Shown one piece after another: positions 9,131 through 17,770 of a DNA stretch of 64,000 nucleotides. A program made the translations under genes and the position numbers. Each line of letters begins with the position of its first letter. Within the stretch, counting starts at the first letter, position 1. Origin of the DNA: Bradyrhizobium vignae (GTDB taxonomy: Bacteria > Pseudomonadota > Alphaproteobacteria > Rhizobiales > Xanthobacteraceae); the NCBI RefSeq assembly GCF_004114425.1, contig NZ_RDQF01000006.1, forward strand, positions 62,001 through 126,000. Direction: 5' to 3'. The notes beneath the pieces were generated by a model. It was not told the DNA's origin. It did no database searches and worked only from the letters and a program-made list of their open reading frames with translations.

Positions 9131-9131
9131 A

Positions 9132-9174
9132 CATGATCCGGAAAAGTGTGAAGCGGTTTTCCGAATAGATCATG
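9132..9174. repeat. Rhizobial palindromic repeat, copy 1
   Basis: CATGATC at 9132-9138 pairs with GATCATG at 9168-9174, and CGGAAAA with TTTTCCG inside them, forming a long imperfect hairpin. The same element occurs at 20470-20514. It falls just after the VOC gene. Elements of this kind recur in intergenic DNA of Bradyrhizobium and relatives. Confidence 0.7.
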
Positions 9175-9260
9175 CTCACACTTTAACGAATTTGAGTTCG
9201 AACGAGAGATCGCCGCACGCGCTGCGGCCAAAGACATAACAATCAAGGGGAGAAGCATCC

Positions 9261-10238
9261 ATGCGTGGGATGAAGCGACTTGCTGCGGCCATTTTTCTGC
9301 TGAGTGGTTGCCTTGCAACCACTCTTGCGGCGGCGGATAACTATCCATCGCGCCCGATCCGCCTGGTGCACGGATTTGCCGCGGGCGGTGCGGCCGATGC
9401 GCTGTCGCGCATCATCGCCGACGGGCTCTCGAAGAAGCTCGGGCAGCCGATCATCGTCGAGGCGAAGCCCGGCGCGGGCGGCAACATCGCGGCGGATGCG
9501 ATCGCAAAGGCCGCGCCCGACGGTTACACGATCGGTCTCGTCACCGGGGCGCATGCGATTTCCGCGGCGACCTACAAGAGCCTCGCCTACCAGCCCGCCG
9601 AGAGTTTCGAGATGATCTCGACGCTGGTCTATTACGCGCTGGTCATCGCCGTGCGCAACGACTACCCCGCAAAATCGCTCGGCGATCTCATCACCATCGC
9701 GAAGGAGAAGCCGGGTGCACTCAGCTTCGGATCGGTCGGCTTCGGCAGCACGCATCATCTCGCCGGGGAGCTGCTGAACGCGGCGGCCGGCGTCGAGATC
9801 GTGCACGTGCCGTATCGCGGCGATTCGCAATCCATCACCGCGCTGCTCGGCGGCGAAGTGCCCATCATCGTCGGCACGCCCGTCCTGCTGGCGCCGCAGA
9901 TCCAGAGTGGTGCGATCCGCGGCCTCGCGGTGACCTCGCCGACGCGCACCGCCCTGCTGCCCGATGTCCCCACGGTTCAGGAAGCCGGCATCAAGGGCTA
10001 CGACGTGCGCACATGGGCAGGGCTCCTGGCTCCGAAGGGCACGCCGCCTGCGATCATGGCGACGCTCAATGCCGCGACGCTCGAGGTGCTCAGGGACCCC
10101 GAGATCAAGCAGCGTCTCGAGACGGCTGTCGGCGGCGAGGTCCGTGGCAGCTCGCCGGCGGAGATGAAGGCGCTGATCGAGACCGAGATCGTCAAATGGA
10201 CCGGGGTGGTGGAGCGGGCGAAGCTCCCGAAGATCTGA
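9261..10238 (+). CDS. Tripartite tricarboxylate transporter substrate-binding protein (TctC/Bug family)
   Basis: The 325-residue periplasmic binding protein has an N-terminal signal peptide (cleavage near residue 24, AAADN) and the Bug-family opening YPSRPIRLVHGFAAGG. Later it has the pocket motif KPGAGGNIAADAIAKAAPDG. GGGGAG precedes the ATG; a second ATG at 9270 is possible. No TctA or TctB membrane gene is nearby, which is common for Bug proteins. It may serve the same catabolic cluster as the TRAP system; the ligand is not predictable. Confidence 0.9.
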   Translation: MRGMKRLAAAIFLLSGCLATTLAAADNYPSRPIRLVHGFAAGGAADALSRIIADGLSKKLGQPIIVEAKPGAGGNIAADAIAKAAPDGYTIGLVTGAHAISAATYKSLAYQPAESFEMISTLVYYALVIAVRNDYPAKSLGDLITIAKEKPGALSFGSVGFGSTHHLAGELLNAAAGVEIVHVPYRGDSQSITALLGGEVPIIVGTPVLLAPQIQSGAIRGLAVTSPTRTALLPDVPTVQEAGIKGYDVRTWAGLLAPKGTPPAIMATLNAATLEVLRDPEIKQRLETAVGGEVRGSSPAEMKALIETEIVKWTGVVERAKLPKI

Positions 10239-10303
10239 TCTGCGAAAGCTTGCCGCTGCTCCGCTATGCGCCCGAACCCACGCCTGTCGTCCGGAGCATG
10301 CGT

Positions 10304-10423
10304 TGCCGTCCGCGCGATTGCGGCCGGTGCCTCCTCGGGAATCGCAAAGCACGAGCTCGCGTTGATCTCGCACAGCACGTAGCTGTCGGCGCCGGCCGCA
10401 TCGACATGGTCTTCCGGTTTCAA
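10304..10423 (-). pseudogene. C-terminal remnant, possibly of an ATP-grasp-like (Cj0069-type) protein
   Basis: About 40 codons read DSYVLCEINASSCFAIPEE and continue into PAAIARTA. This resembles the extreme C-terminus of Cj0069-type ATP-grasp-like proteins as I recall them. The rest of the gene is absent, and the frame then runs into sequence antisense to the tctC end. It is therefore probably a leftover fragment. The family recall is moderate at best. The remaining 10239-10723 gap shows only this and a hairpin. Confidence 0.35.
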
Positions 10424-10640
10424 GAGTGCTGTGGTTCCAAACGAAGCATGAAATTCTTTGTGAGGATTCCCGGGAAGGGGTGAGTTGACAGCTCGGCCAG
10501 CCGGTCTTCTACTCGGCCTGTCGGGGATGTGCGATCTCCCCGTGAGGCGACATGCCCAAGAATCGCGTCCTGATCTTCACCAGGGACGCCGCATGTCATC
10601 CGACACCCCGATATCATCCAACACATCATTTCGGCTCGTC

Positions 10641-10663
10641 AGTCCGGCGCGGCGCGCCGGACT
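10641..10663. terminator. Strong GC hairpin
   Basis: AGTCCGGCGC at 10641-10650 pairs perfectly with GCGCCGGACT at 10654-10663 around a three-base loop. No T tract follows on either strand. It lies 60 bp before the PepSY-like gene and may be a transcription barrier or a small repeat. Confidence 0.35.
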
Positions 10664-10723
10664 TGTCGATGCGTAACCTTGCGAAACGGACTTCACCTGG
10701 GGCGGGGACACAGGAGAACGACC

Positions 10724-10957
10724 ATGCGCACACGGACAATCCTCCACGCTTTCCTCATTCTGGCGCTGACGGGCGGCGCTTCGGCCGCACGCGCGCTGAC
10801 CCAGGACGAACTCATCGCCAGGATCAAGGCGGCTGGCTACACCGAGGTCAGCGACATCAAGTCGACCGCCGAGGGAACGACCGCCAAGGCGATCAAGAAC
10901 GGCAAGCAGGTGCGGCTCGTTGTCGACAGCAGCGGCCAGATCAAGGAGCGGAACTGA
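10724..10957 (+). CDS. Small secreted PepSY-like protein
   Basis: This 77-residue protein has a signal peptide (hydrophobic residues 5-18, cleavage after about residue 22, ARA). The mature part begins LTQDELIARIKAAGYTEV and ends with beta strands AKAIKNGKQVRLVVDSSG, the typical pattern of a single PepSY domain. PepSY modules are secreted and often thought to inhibit or bind proteases, but function here is unknown. CAGGAGAA precedes the ATG at 10724. It is followed after 42 bp by the DUF1259 gene in the same direction. Confidence 0.75.
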   Translation: MRTRTILHAFLILALTGGASAARALTQDELIARIKAAGYTEVSDIKSTAEGTTAKAIKNGKQVRLVVDSSGQIKERN

Positions 10958-10999
10958 GACGGCTCCGGAAACCCAATTCGAGCTCAAGGGAAGAGATCA

Positions 11000-11887
11000 A
11001 TGCGCAAGACAATCTCGGCGCTGATGGCCATCGGCGCCTGCTTCATCGCGACCGCTCATGCACAGGATGTCGACTGGCAGAAAGTCGATGATGCGCTCGG
11101 CCGTAAGCCGGCCGTCACCGGCGATGTGCATCGCTACGGTTTTCCCCGCACCGACCTCACGGTGACGCTCGATGGCGTGACCATCAAGCCGGCGCTGGCG
11201 CTCGGCGGCTGGGTCGCGTTCAAGCCGGCCCATGGCGGCGTCATGGCGATGGGCGATCTGGTGCTGCTCGAATCCGAGATCAGCCCGGTCATGACGAAGA
11301 TGATCGCGAACGGGCTGGAGATCACGGCCGTGCACAACCATCTGCTCGGCGCGAGCCCGGCGACGTTCTACATGCACGTGGCCGGACACGGCGATCCCGT
11401 CAGGATCGCAACGGCTCTCAAGGAGGCGCTCGCCGAAAGCAAGACGCCGCTCTCCGTGCCGGCTCCCGCGGCCCCGCCGTCTGCCGTCGATCTCGACACC
11501 GCGCAGCTCGACCAGATCATCGGCGTCAAGGGACAGGCCAATGGCGGCGTCTACCAGTTCAACGTGCCCCGCCGTGATCCCGTCACCGAGCAGGGAATGC
11601 AGCTGAGCCCGGTCGGGCCGCTGGGGGTTGCGACCGCCATCAACTTCCAGCCGACCGGCGCGGGCAAGGCGGCCATCACCGGCGACTTCGTGCTGACCGG
11701 CGACGAGGTCAACCCGGTGATCAAGGCGCTGCGATCGCATGGCATCGCCGTGACGGCGTTGCACAGCCACATGCTGGACGAGCAGCCGCGCCTGTTCTTC
11801 ATGCATTTCTGGGCCAACGACGATGCGATCAAGCTCGCGAGCGGCGTGCGTGCGGCGCTGGACAAGACGGCCAGCACCAAGAGTTGA
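11000..11887 (+). CDS. DUF1259 domain protein, two repeats
   Basis: The 295-residue exported protein has a signal peptide ending near AHAQD (residue 22) and two tandem copies of the DUF1259 (LppY/LpqO) domain, residues about 25-145 and 165-285. Each copy has the pattern of a membrane- or ligand-facing histidine cluster: ALGGWVAFKP with VHNHLLGASP in the first, and FQPTG with LHSHMLDEQP in the second. The family has no assigned biochemical function. AAGGGAAG precedes the start. It probably forms a small periplasmic operon with the PepSY gene. Confidence 0.88.
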   Translation: MRKTISALMAIGACFIATAHAQDVDWQKVDDALGRKPAVTGDVHRYGFPRTDLTVTLDGVTIKPALALGGWVAFKPAHGGVMAMGDLVLLESEISPVMTKMIANGLEITAVHNHLLGASPATFYMHVAGHGDPVRIATALKEALAESKTPLSVPAPAAPPSAVDLDTAQLDQIIGVKGQANGGVYQFNVPRRDPVTEQGMQLSPVGPLGVATAINFQPTGAGKAAITGDFVLTGDEVNPVIKALRSHGIAVTALHSHMLDEQPRLFFMHFWANDDAIKLASGVRAALDKTASTKS

Positions 11888-12108
11888 GCTCAGGGGAGGG
11901 AGCTACGAGGGAGGGGAGCTGCAGACGATGATGCTCGTCGAGCGAGGCGCGTGCTTTACGGAGTCGAAGTCATTCAGAGCATCAATTCAGTGCATGGGCG
12001 TGGAGCAAGGCGCCTTATTCGAGCGTTGTCCCGTGCAGCGCCAAGGGTTGCGATCGCTTCTGAACTCGGGTGCTGGTCTGACCCTTTCGTCGAACCGAGG
12101 AGGAAACC

Positions 12109-12426
12109 ATGCGCGTTCTTGCAATGACAACGGCAGTTCTGCTGTCCTGTACTGTTGGTCCTTCGCTTGCCGCCGAATTGGAGAAGGCCCCGGCTCAGCC
12201 AGGTCCGGCCGCCGCTCCGGTGCTGCCGGATCAAACGCCACGGCAGGCCGAGCAGACCCGGGGGCAGGACAAGAGAGATGCCGAAGACGTCCAGATTGGC
12301 CGTGACTGGAAAGCGCAAGGTGGCAACGAAGCCGAGCACATGGGGCGAGCTGAGCCGTCCGGGCAGGATCATCAAACAGTGGGTCGAGATTGGCGGACTC
12401 ATCCTGACGATCGTGAGCGGCAGTGA
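12109..12426 (+). CDS. Hypothetical secreted hydrophilic protein
   Basis: The 105-residue protein has a clear signal peptide (residues 1-21, cleaved after LAA). The mature region is rich in Pro, Gln, Asp and Arg with little predicted fold. A short repeat QIGRDWKAQ / TVGRDWRTH marks the C-terminal half. An AGGAGGAAACC ribosome-binding site supports the start. I do not recognise a family; it looks like a Bradyrhizobium-restricted periplasmic protein. Confidence 0.65.
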   Translation: MRVLAMTTAVLLSCTVGPSLAAELEKAPAQPGPAAAPVLPDQTPRQAEQTRGQDKRDAEDVQIGRDWKAQGGNEAEHMGRAEPSGQDHQTVGRDWRTHPDDRERQ

Positions 12427-12613
12427 GTCGATAGCCGTCCCGCACAATCGCAAGCGCTCGCTGTGGTGCGGACAAGTTCAAGGATCCATTCGTTGGATCA
12501 GAGCGGAGCGCGCATCCATTTGACCATCATGATGGTTCGAAGGTGCAATTCCGAAACATTCGCATCAAGTCGGTGGTGCCGGGGGTGGTCGACCTGCCGA
12601 TCCCGAAAGTCGC

Positions 12614-13024
12614 TTACTTTCGTCCGCGCGGTTCGACCACTTCGCCGTCTTCCTTGACGAAGCGGCCGACAGGATTGTCCAGGAGATCGATCACGGCTTC
12701 CGACGGCCGGCACAAGCGCGTGCCCTTCGGCGTCACCACGATCGGACGGTTGATGAGAATGGGATGGGCGACCATGAAATCGAGCAGCTGGTCGTCCGTC
12801 CATTTTGGGTCATCCAGGCCGAGCTCCTTATAGGGTGTCCCTTTCTCACGCAGCAGCGCGCGGACCGGAATGCCCATTGTCGCGATCAGCTCCTTGAGCT
12901 TGTCCCGCGACGGCGGCGTCTTAAGATATTCGACGACGACGGGCTCGGTGCCGCTCTGCCGGATCATCGCCAGCGTGTTGCGCGAGGTGCCGCAGGCGTG
13001 GTTGTGATAAATGGTGACGGTCAT
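12614..13024 (-). CDS. arsC: Arsenate reductase, glutaredoxin-linked ArsC family
   Basis: ArsC reduces arsenate to arsenite with glutathione and glutaredoxin in the cytoplasm. The 136-residue protein has the N-terminal catalytic cysteine in NHACGTSRNT, with the phosphate-site pattern C-x-x-S-R, and the conserved HPILINRPIVVTPKGTRLC with the arginines that hold the thiolate adduct. The start ATG at 13024 overlaps the aqpS stop. It is the last gene of arsR-aqpS-arsC. The long N-terminal extension open in this frame is antisense-like and was removed. Confidence 0.93.
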   Translation of the reverse strand: MTVTIYHNHACGTSRNTLAMIRQSGTEPVVVEYLKTPPSRDKLKELIATMGIPVRALLREKGTPYKELGLDDPKWTDDQLLDFMVAHPILINRPIVVTPKGTRLCRPSEAVIDLLDNPVGRFVKEDGEVVEPRGRK

Positions 13025-13722
13025 CGGGTTGTCTCCGTGATTGCGACTGAGGCGGACGCGCGTGAGCGTCCGAGCAGCCAGTTCATCAGCAGCATGCCGG
13101 CGAAGGCGCCGCACAGCTCGGCAAGGATGAAGCCGGGCAGGTCGGCGGGACGGATGCCGGAGAACGTGTTTGTCAGCGACCTCGCAATGGCCACGGCCGG
13201 ATTGGCGAACGAGGTGGAGGCCGTGAACCAATAGGCCGCGGTGATATAGAGGCCCACCAGCCAAGGCACTGCCGTCCGCTGAAACCGGATGCCGGCCAGG
13301 ATCGTCGCAACCAGCCCGAAGGCGGACACCGCTTCGGCGAACCATTGCGGCCCTCCGGTTCGAATTTTCGTCGAGAGGTCGAGTAGCGGCAGGGCGAACA
13401 TCAGATGCGCCGCCACCGTCCCCGCGATGCCGCCGGCGATTTGCGCGATGACATAGAGCGCAGCCTCGTTCGCCGGCAGCTCGCGCTTGCCGGTGAAGAC
13501 CAGTGTCACGGCGGGATTGAAGTGTGCGCCTGAGACCGGGCCGAGCACCGTGATCAGGACAACCAGAATGGCGCCGGTCGGCAAGCTATTGCAGAGCAAC
13601 GCAAGGGCGACGTCCTTGGTCAGCGTTTCCGCCATGATGCCGGAGCCGACCACGGTGGCCACGAGAATGCCCGTGCCGAGCGCTTCGGCGGCGAGGCGCC
13701 GCGAGAGAGCGAAATTGTCCAT
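13021..13722 (-). CDS. aqpS: Aquaglyceroporin of the arsenic operon (AqpS-like MIP channel)
   Basis: The 233-residue MIP-family channel has six membrane helices and two pore half-helices. The first NPA box is in AHFNPAVTLV and the second in SFANPAVAIA. In Sinorhizobium meliloti an AqpS between arsR and arsC lets arsenite made by ArsC leave down its gradient, replacing a pump. The gene order here is the same, and no arsB or acr3 gene is visible. I chose the start at 13722, which overlaps the arsR stop (TGATG). Channel selectivity is inferred from context. Confidence 0.9.
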   Translation of the reverse strand: MDNFALSRRLAAEALGTGILVATVVGSGIMAETLTKDVALALLCNSLPTGAILVVLITVLGPVSGAHFNPAVTLVFTGKRELPANEAALYVIAQIAGGIAGTVAAHLMFALPLLDLSTKIRTGGPQWFAEAVSAFGLVATILAGIRFQRTAVPWLVGLYITAAYWFTASTSFANPAVAIARSLTNTFSGIRPADLPGFILAELCGAFAGMLLMNWLLGRSRASASVAITETTR

Positions 13723-14081
13723 CAGCGGGCTCGCCCTCTGGGTTTCGGTGAGCAGCACGATTGCAGGGTCTCGACGACAGGCTCGCAAACTTCCGGCCGG
13801 CCGCCGCAGCAATCGCGCAGCAGGAAGACGGCAACATCACGAAATTCGCCGAGACTGGCGCGATAGATGATCGAGCGGCTGTGCCGCTCCGAAGACACGA
13901 GGCGGGCGCGGCTCAGTATCGACAAATGCGCCGACAGCGTGTTTTGCGGGACTTCCAGCAGGCGCGCGAGGTCGCCGGCCGCAAGACCTTCAGGCTCGTG
14001 TCTGACCAGCGTCCGGAACGCCTCCAGACGGGTGGGTTGGGACAGCGCGGCGAGTGCCAGGACAGCTTTTTCTATTTCCAT
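13722..14081 (-). CDS. arsR: ArsR-family transcriptional repressor
   Basis: This is a 119-residue winged-helix repressor: the recognition-helix region is NTLSAHLSILSRARLV (residues about 47-62), followed by the beta-wing SERHSRSIIYR. The usual ELCVCD metal site is absent. Instead cysteines cluster near the C-terminus (DCCGGRPEVC and SCCSP), as in other ArsR proteins that sense trivalent arsenic with C-terminal thiols. It heads the arsR-aqpS-arsC operon; each junction overlaps. An inverted repeat covers the start codon, which suggests tight autorepression. Confidence 0.92.
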   Translation of the reverse strand: MEIEKAVLALAALSQPTRLEAFRTLVRHEPEGLAAGDLARLLEVPQNTLSAHLSILSRARLVSSERHSRSIIYRASLGEFRDVAVFLLRDCCGGRPEVCEPVVETLQSCCSPKPRGRAR

Positions 14082-14099
14082 ATATCTGGAGTTATGGAA
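14076..14099. promoter_or_regulatory. Candidate ArsR operator overlapping the arsR start
   Basis: TTCCATA (14076-14082) and TATGGAA (14093-14099) form a perfect 7-bp inverted repeat with a 10-bp spacer. The arsR ATG lies inside the left arm. The surrounding DNA is unusually AT-rich for this genome. Confidence 0.5.
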
Positions 14100-14240
14100 T
14101 TATGGGCGCCGCGTCAACCGGAGATCCGGTCCGGCCATTCATGCGCTTTATCGGTTCGCAGCCGATCGGCTCGGAACCCTGCGCCACGAGCCTTGCCAAT
14201 CCGGGGATGACCGCAAAAGAGCCGGCGTCGTCCTCCGCCG

Positions 14241-14645
14241 CTAAGGTTGCGGAGCAAAGCGGTCGAATGCCGGCAGTTCGTGCGCCCGCTTCATCCAGCG
14301 CAGCCGCTCGGCGACCTGGATCTGCATCGTCGCAGGCACGGCCTCGGGATCATCGTAAGTCGCGCTCTGGATGTCGACGATACCAGGCATGCTGGCGTTG
14401 AAATAGAACAGGCCGGTTCCGCAGTCGGCGCAAAAGTGCCGCCGGACATGTTCCGAAGACCGGTACACCTTCGGCTCGCCCTTCGTCACCTTGACGGCAT
14501 CCTCCGCGTACATCGTCCAGCCGACGACTGGGGCGCCGGCGTGGAGCCGGCAATCGCGGCAGTGGCACAGCGCGTGGACCATCGCGTCGCCCTGGACCTC
14601 ATAACGGATTGCGCCGCAGTGACAGCCGCCGGTGATGGTGCTCAT
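14241..14645 (-). CDS. GFA-family (glutathione-dependent formaldehyde-activating-like) zinc protein
   Basis: The 134-residue protein has the zinc-binding cysteines of the GFA/CENP-V fold: GGCHCGAIRYE, then ALCHCRDCRLHAG, then HFCADCGTGLF. Founding members were proposed to aid the addition of formaldehyde to glutathione, but most family members, including this one, have no proven reaction. It stands alone between the ars operon and a divergent TPR gene. Confidence 0.88.
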   Translation of the reverse strand: MSTITGGCHCGAIRYEVQGDAMVHALCHCRDCRLHAGAPVVGWTMYAEDAVKVTKGEPKVYRSSEHVRRHFCADCGTGLFYFNASMPGIVDIQSATYDDPEAVPATMQIQVAERLRWMKRAHELPAFDRFAPQP

Positions 14646-15064
14646 GCGTACCTCCGATTCAAGATCGGTTTTTCAAATCGATAGCTCACGACATTTGCGA
14701 CTGCAACGCGGCGAGTGATTTGCGATTGCGTCCATCTGTCGCCTGACAGCTCCTGCCATCGGAGCCACCCAGACCGCGGGAAATGCAGGGAGGCGCCGCA
14801 GTTCCGCGTCCCGAGCTTGAATGAGTCCCGACGCGCTGTGCCGCACGGCTGCGTTTCGGCCAATGCCGGTCAGGATACGATTTCGCACACGGGGCGGATG
14901 GAGCCTGACAGGCGTGCTTCCCTAACGCTCCTATTGACTCGCATCGCGAATGAGCAAATCCTTCCAACACGCAATTGCCATCGCCCATTTCAGCACGACG
15001 AACTTCGGCGCTTCGGCCTTTGTCGGCGCCATCCGACCAAATTAGAACAGAAACGGAGGGGCCC
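14646..15064. other. Divergent intergenic region, no gene recognised
   Basis: About 420 bp separate the GFA gene from the TPR gene and should contain both promoters. Open frames here are short and have neither ribosome-binding sites nor plausible composition. A TTGACT at about 14935 could be a -35 element for the rightward gene, but I found no convincing -10. Confidence 0.4.
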
Positions 15065-16666
15065 ATGCGCGCGCTCGCCTTGAGAACGGTCTCTCTTCTC
15101 GCCATCGCGACCCTGTGCTCGATCTCCGCCACACCTGCGGCACGCGCGGAGGACGGGACCGACCAGCAGTTTGGTAAGGTCCACTTCCAGACCTCCTGCA
15201 ACGAGGTGGCGCAGCGCCGCTTTGACCGCGGGATGCGCTATCAGCACTCGTTCTGGTACCGGCCCGCGAAGGAGATTTTCGAGGAGACGTTGCAGGCCGA
15301 TCCCGACTGCGCGATCGCCTATTGGGGCATTGCCCTGAGCCTGCTGTACAACCCGCATTTTCCCGCCCCGAAGGAAAACCTCGCCGAGGGCCTCGCGGCG
15401 CTGCAGAAGGCCAAGGCACTCGGCGCCAAGAGCGAACGCGAACGTGACTATATCGACGCGCTGCTGGCCTTCTATTCGGGCGACGAAAAGACGACGTTTG
15501 GCCAGCGCGCGCAGGCCTATCTCAAGGCAACCGAAGCCGTCGCCGCGCGCTATCCCGACGATGACGAGGCGCAGATCGCCTACGCCATCACGCTGAATGT
15601 CACGGCCTCACCAAACGACAAGACCTATGCCAACCAGCTCAAGGGCGCGGCCATCCTGGAGCCGATCTTCAAGCGGCAGCCACGGCACCCCGGCGTCGCC
15701 CATTACCTGATCCACCTCTACGACTATCCGGCGATCGCCGAGAAAGGCCTGGACGCCGCCAAGCGGTATTCCGAGATCGCGCCGGCGGCGCCGCACGCTT
15801 TGCATATGCCGTCGCACATCTTCACGCGCGTCGGCTACTGGAACGAATCCATCGAGGCCAATAGCCGTTCCGCCAAGGCTGCCAAGGAGGGCAAGGATCC
15901 CAGCGAGCAGCTGCATGCCGACGACTATATGGTCTACGCCCTGCTCCAGCTTGCGCAGGACAGCCGAGCCCGCGACGTCATCGCGGACATGGTTGCGACC
16001 ACGGGCTATGCACCTTTCGTGCGCGCCGGTCCCTACGCGATAACGGCCAGCCAGGCGCGCTATATGGTCGAGCGCGGTGATTGGCAGGGCGCCGCCGCGC
16101 TGAAGGTCGAGCCGAGCCGGTTTGCCTATGTCGATGCGATCACCTGTTTCGCCCGCGCCCTTGGCGCCGCGCGCTCCGGCAATGCAGACGCAGCAACGGC
16201 TGATATCGCCAAGCTGGCGGAGCTGCGCGACAAGCTGCAGCAGGACAAGGACGCCTATTGGGCCGAGATCGTCGACATTCAGCGGCAGGTCGCCACGGCC
16301 TGGCAGCTCAATGCCCAAGGGAAACAGGCGGAGGCGTTGGAAGCGATGCGCCTTGCCGCCGATGCCGAAGACAAGACCGAGAAATCCATCGTGACGCCGG
16401 GACCGCTTGCCCCGGCACGCGAGCTTTACGGAACCATGCTGCTCGAGCGCGGCATGGCGACGGAAGCATTGGCCGCGTTCGAAAGGACCATGCGCAAGGA
16501 GCCGAACCGCTTCGGCGCGACGATCGGCGCCGCTCGCGCCGCCGAGAAGGCGGGTGATGCGGTGAAGGCACGCCAGTACTACGCGAAAGTCGTCGACATG
16601 GCGCGCAATGGCGACTCCTCGCGGGAGGACCTCGCGGCGGCGCGAAAGTTCATGGCTCAGAATTAG
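15065..16666 (+). CDS. Secreted tetratricopeptide-repeat protein
   Basis: The 533-residue protein has a signal peptide (residues 1-27, cleaved after ARA) and then many helical TPR-like units, for example FWYRPAKEIFEETLQADPDC, a central HALHMPSHIFTRVGYWNES and a C-terminal ERGMATEALAAFERTMRKEP. CGGAGG sits four bases before the ATG at 15065. Proteins of this shape are common in soil bacteria as periplasmic or outer-surface TPR proteins without assigned roles. The HMPSHIF histidine-containing motif recurs in that family. Confidence 0.82.
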   Translation: MRALALRTVSLLAIATLCSISATPAARAEDGTDQQFGKVHFQTSCNEVAQRRFDRGMRYQHSFWYRPAKEIFEETLQADPDCAIAYWGIALSLLYNPHFPAPKENLAEGLAALQKAKALGAKSERERDYIDALLAFYSGDEKTTFGQRAQAYLKATEAVAARYPDDDEAQIAYAITLNVTASPNDKTYANQLKGAAILEPIFKRQPRHPGVAHYLIHLYDYPAIAEKGLDAAKRYSEIAPAAPHALHMPSHIFTRVGYWNESIEANSRSAKAAKEGKDPSEQLHADDYMVYALLQLAQDSRARDVIADMVATTGYAPFVRAGPYAITASQARYMVERGDWQGAAALKVEPSRFAYVDAITCFARALGAARSGNADAATADIAKLAELRDKLQQDKDAYWAEIVDIQRQVATAWQLNAQGKQAEALEAMRLAADAEDKTEKSIVTPGPLAPARELYGTMLLERGMATEALAAFERTMRKEPNRFGATIGAARAAEKAGDAVKARQYYAKVVDMARNGDSSREDLAAARKFMAQN

Positions 16667-16688
16667 TAGAAGTGCCGCGACAGCTGCC

Positions 16689-17255
16689 ATGCGCCTGACA
16701 AGCAAATTTATTGCGATCAGCGCAGCCGCCGCAGTGCTCTGCGCAGCCGCTGCGTTCTGGATATCGCGATCCGGCGAACCGGCCCGCGCAACAGCGGCGT
16801 CCGGCGATGTCCGCCCGGTGTGGACGGAAACCGACTGGCCTTTCGCCGCAGATCCCTGGGGGAAAGGAAAGGCGTTTCGCTGCAAGGCCGAGGATTGCGG
16901 CGGCGAGGTCCAGCTCTACGTTCGCGCCAAGCTCGGCTTCTGCAATTGCGCCACCGGCATCGCCGACGATGGCGACCTCGAGCAAATGGGCGACCTGGCG
17001 CTGATCGGCAAGGCAACGCCAATCGCTGCCGGCCGAGAGATCGTCGTCGGTGCGATGCGCGGCCGCAGCCGGGCTTATCGCATCGAGGGACATCGCAATG
17101 CCGCGCTCTCACTCGCCTTCAATCAGCGCTGCGACATGGTGGCCGCGACGGCCTTGGTTGGACCGGGCGCGCCCGCGTCACTGGAGCCGGCGGTGCTGGC
17201 GTTCCTCAATAGCGACCGCATGTTGAAATGGGCCGAGATCGCGCTTGGGTTATGA
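16689..17255 (+). CDS. Hypothetical membrane-anchored/exported protein
   Basis: The 188-residue protein has an N-terminal hydrophobic segment (residues 6-25), then an exported domain with paired cysteines: FRCKAEDCGGEV and GFCNCATGIADD. A late EGHRNAALSLAFNQRCDM follows. It starts 22 bp after the TPR gene and is probably cotranscribed. I do not recognise a named domain. The cysteine pattern suggests disulfides in the periplasm. Confidence 0.65.
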   Translation: MRLTSKFIAISAAAAVLCAAAAFWISRSGEPARATAASGDVRPVWTETDWPFAADPWGKGKAFRCKAEDCGGEVQLYVRAKLGFCNCATGIADDGDLEQMGDLALIGKATPIAAGREIVVGAMRGRSRAYRIEGHRNAALSLAFNQRCDMVAATALVGPGAPASLEPAVLAFLNSDRMLKWAEIALGL

Positions 17256-17362
17256 CGCAAGGCAATTCGGCTTCCGTCGCCCCGAGAACCGCATTCTGAT
17301 CGAGCTGCCACGACTATGCCTGGGACAAGCCCAGCGTACGTTGAGACTGCAATTCGCAGAAA

Positions 17363-17611
17363 CTACTGTCGTGCCGCGCCGCTGGCCCCGGGGATTTGCC
17401 CCCCGAACTTTGACGGGCCGGTGCCACTGACGCTCGTCGGCCCGCCGGCCGTCCCATTCGGGTCGGTTCTGGCGGCGGTCCGGCCGGGGCCGTGCATCAT
17501 GTTCATCGAATTGAACCACCCGTGGTGGTGATGGCGTTTGGCGCTATGGGCCGAGGCATAGCCGGTCGAGCAGGCCAGTAAGATCGCCAAAGTAAGCGTT
17601 GCTGCTTTCAT
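17363..17611 (-). CDS. Small exported His-rich protein
   Basis: The 82-residue protein has a signal peptide (residues 1-21, cleaved after ASA). A HSAKRHHHHGWFNSMNMMHG stretch follows, then a Gly/Thr/Pro-rich low-complexity tail. A strong GGAGAGGAAAC ribosome-binding site lies just before the ATG at 17611, which supports the start over the longer frame. The histidine and methionine cluster could bind copper or nickel, but that is speculation. Confidence 0.6.
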   Translation of the reverse strand: MKAATLTLAILLACSTGYASAHSAKRHHHHGWFNSMNMMHGPGRTAARTDPNGTAGGPTSVSGTGPSKFGGQIPGASGAARQ

Positions 17612-17770
17612 CTGTGTTTCCTCTCCAGTTGAGGAAACGGCGTGGGCAAGCGACTTGTTCCAAGCTGGTGCCGCGCCGCTTTCGCCAAGGAATCGGCGCC
17701 ATCCACACCCACGACAGTATCGACTGCGCAAAGCGAGATCTCTGCGAATGGATATTTCGAATGAGGCCGT

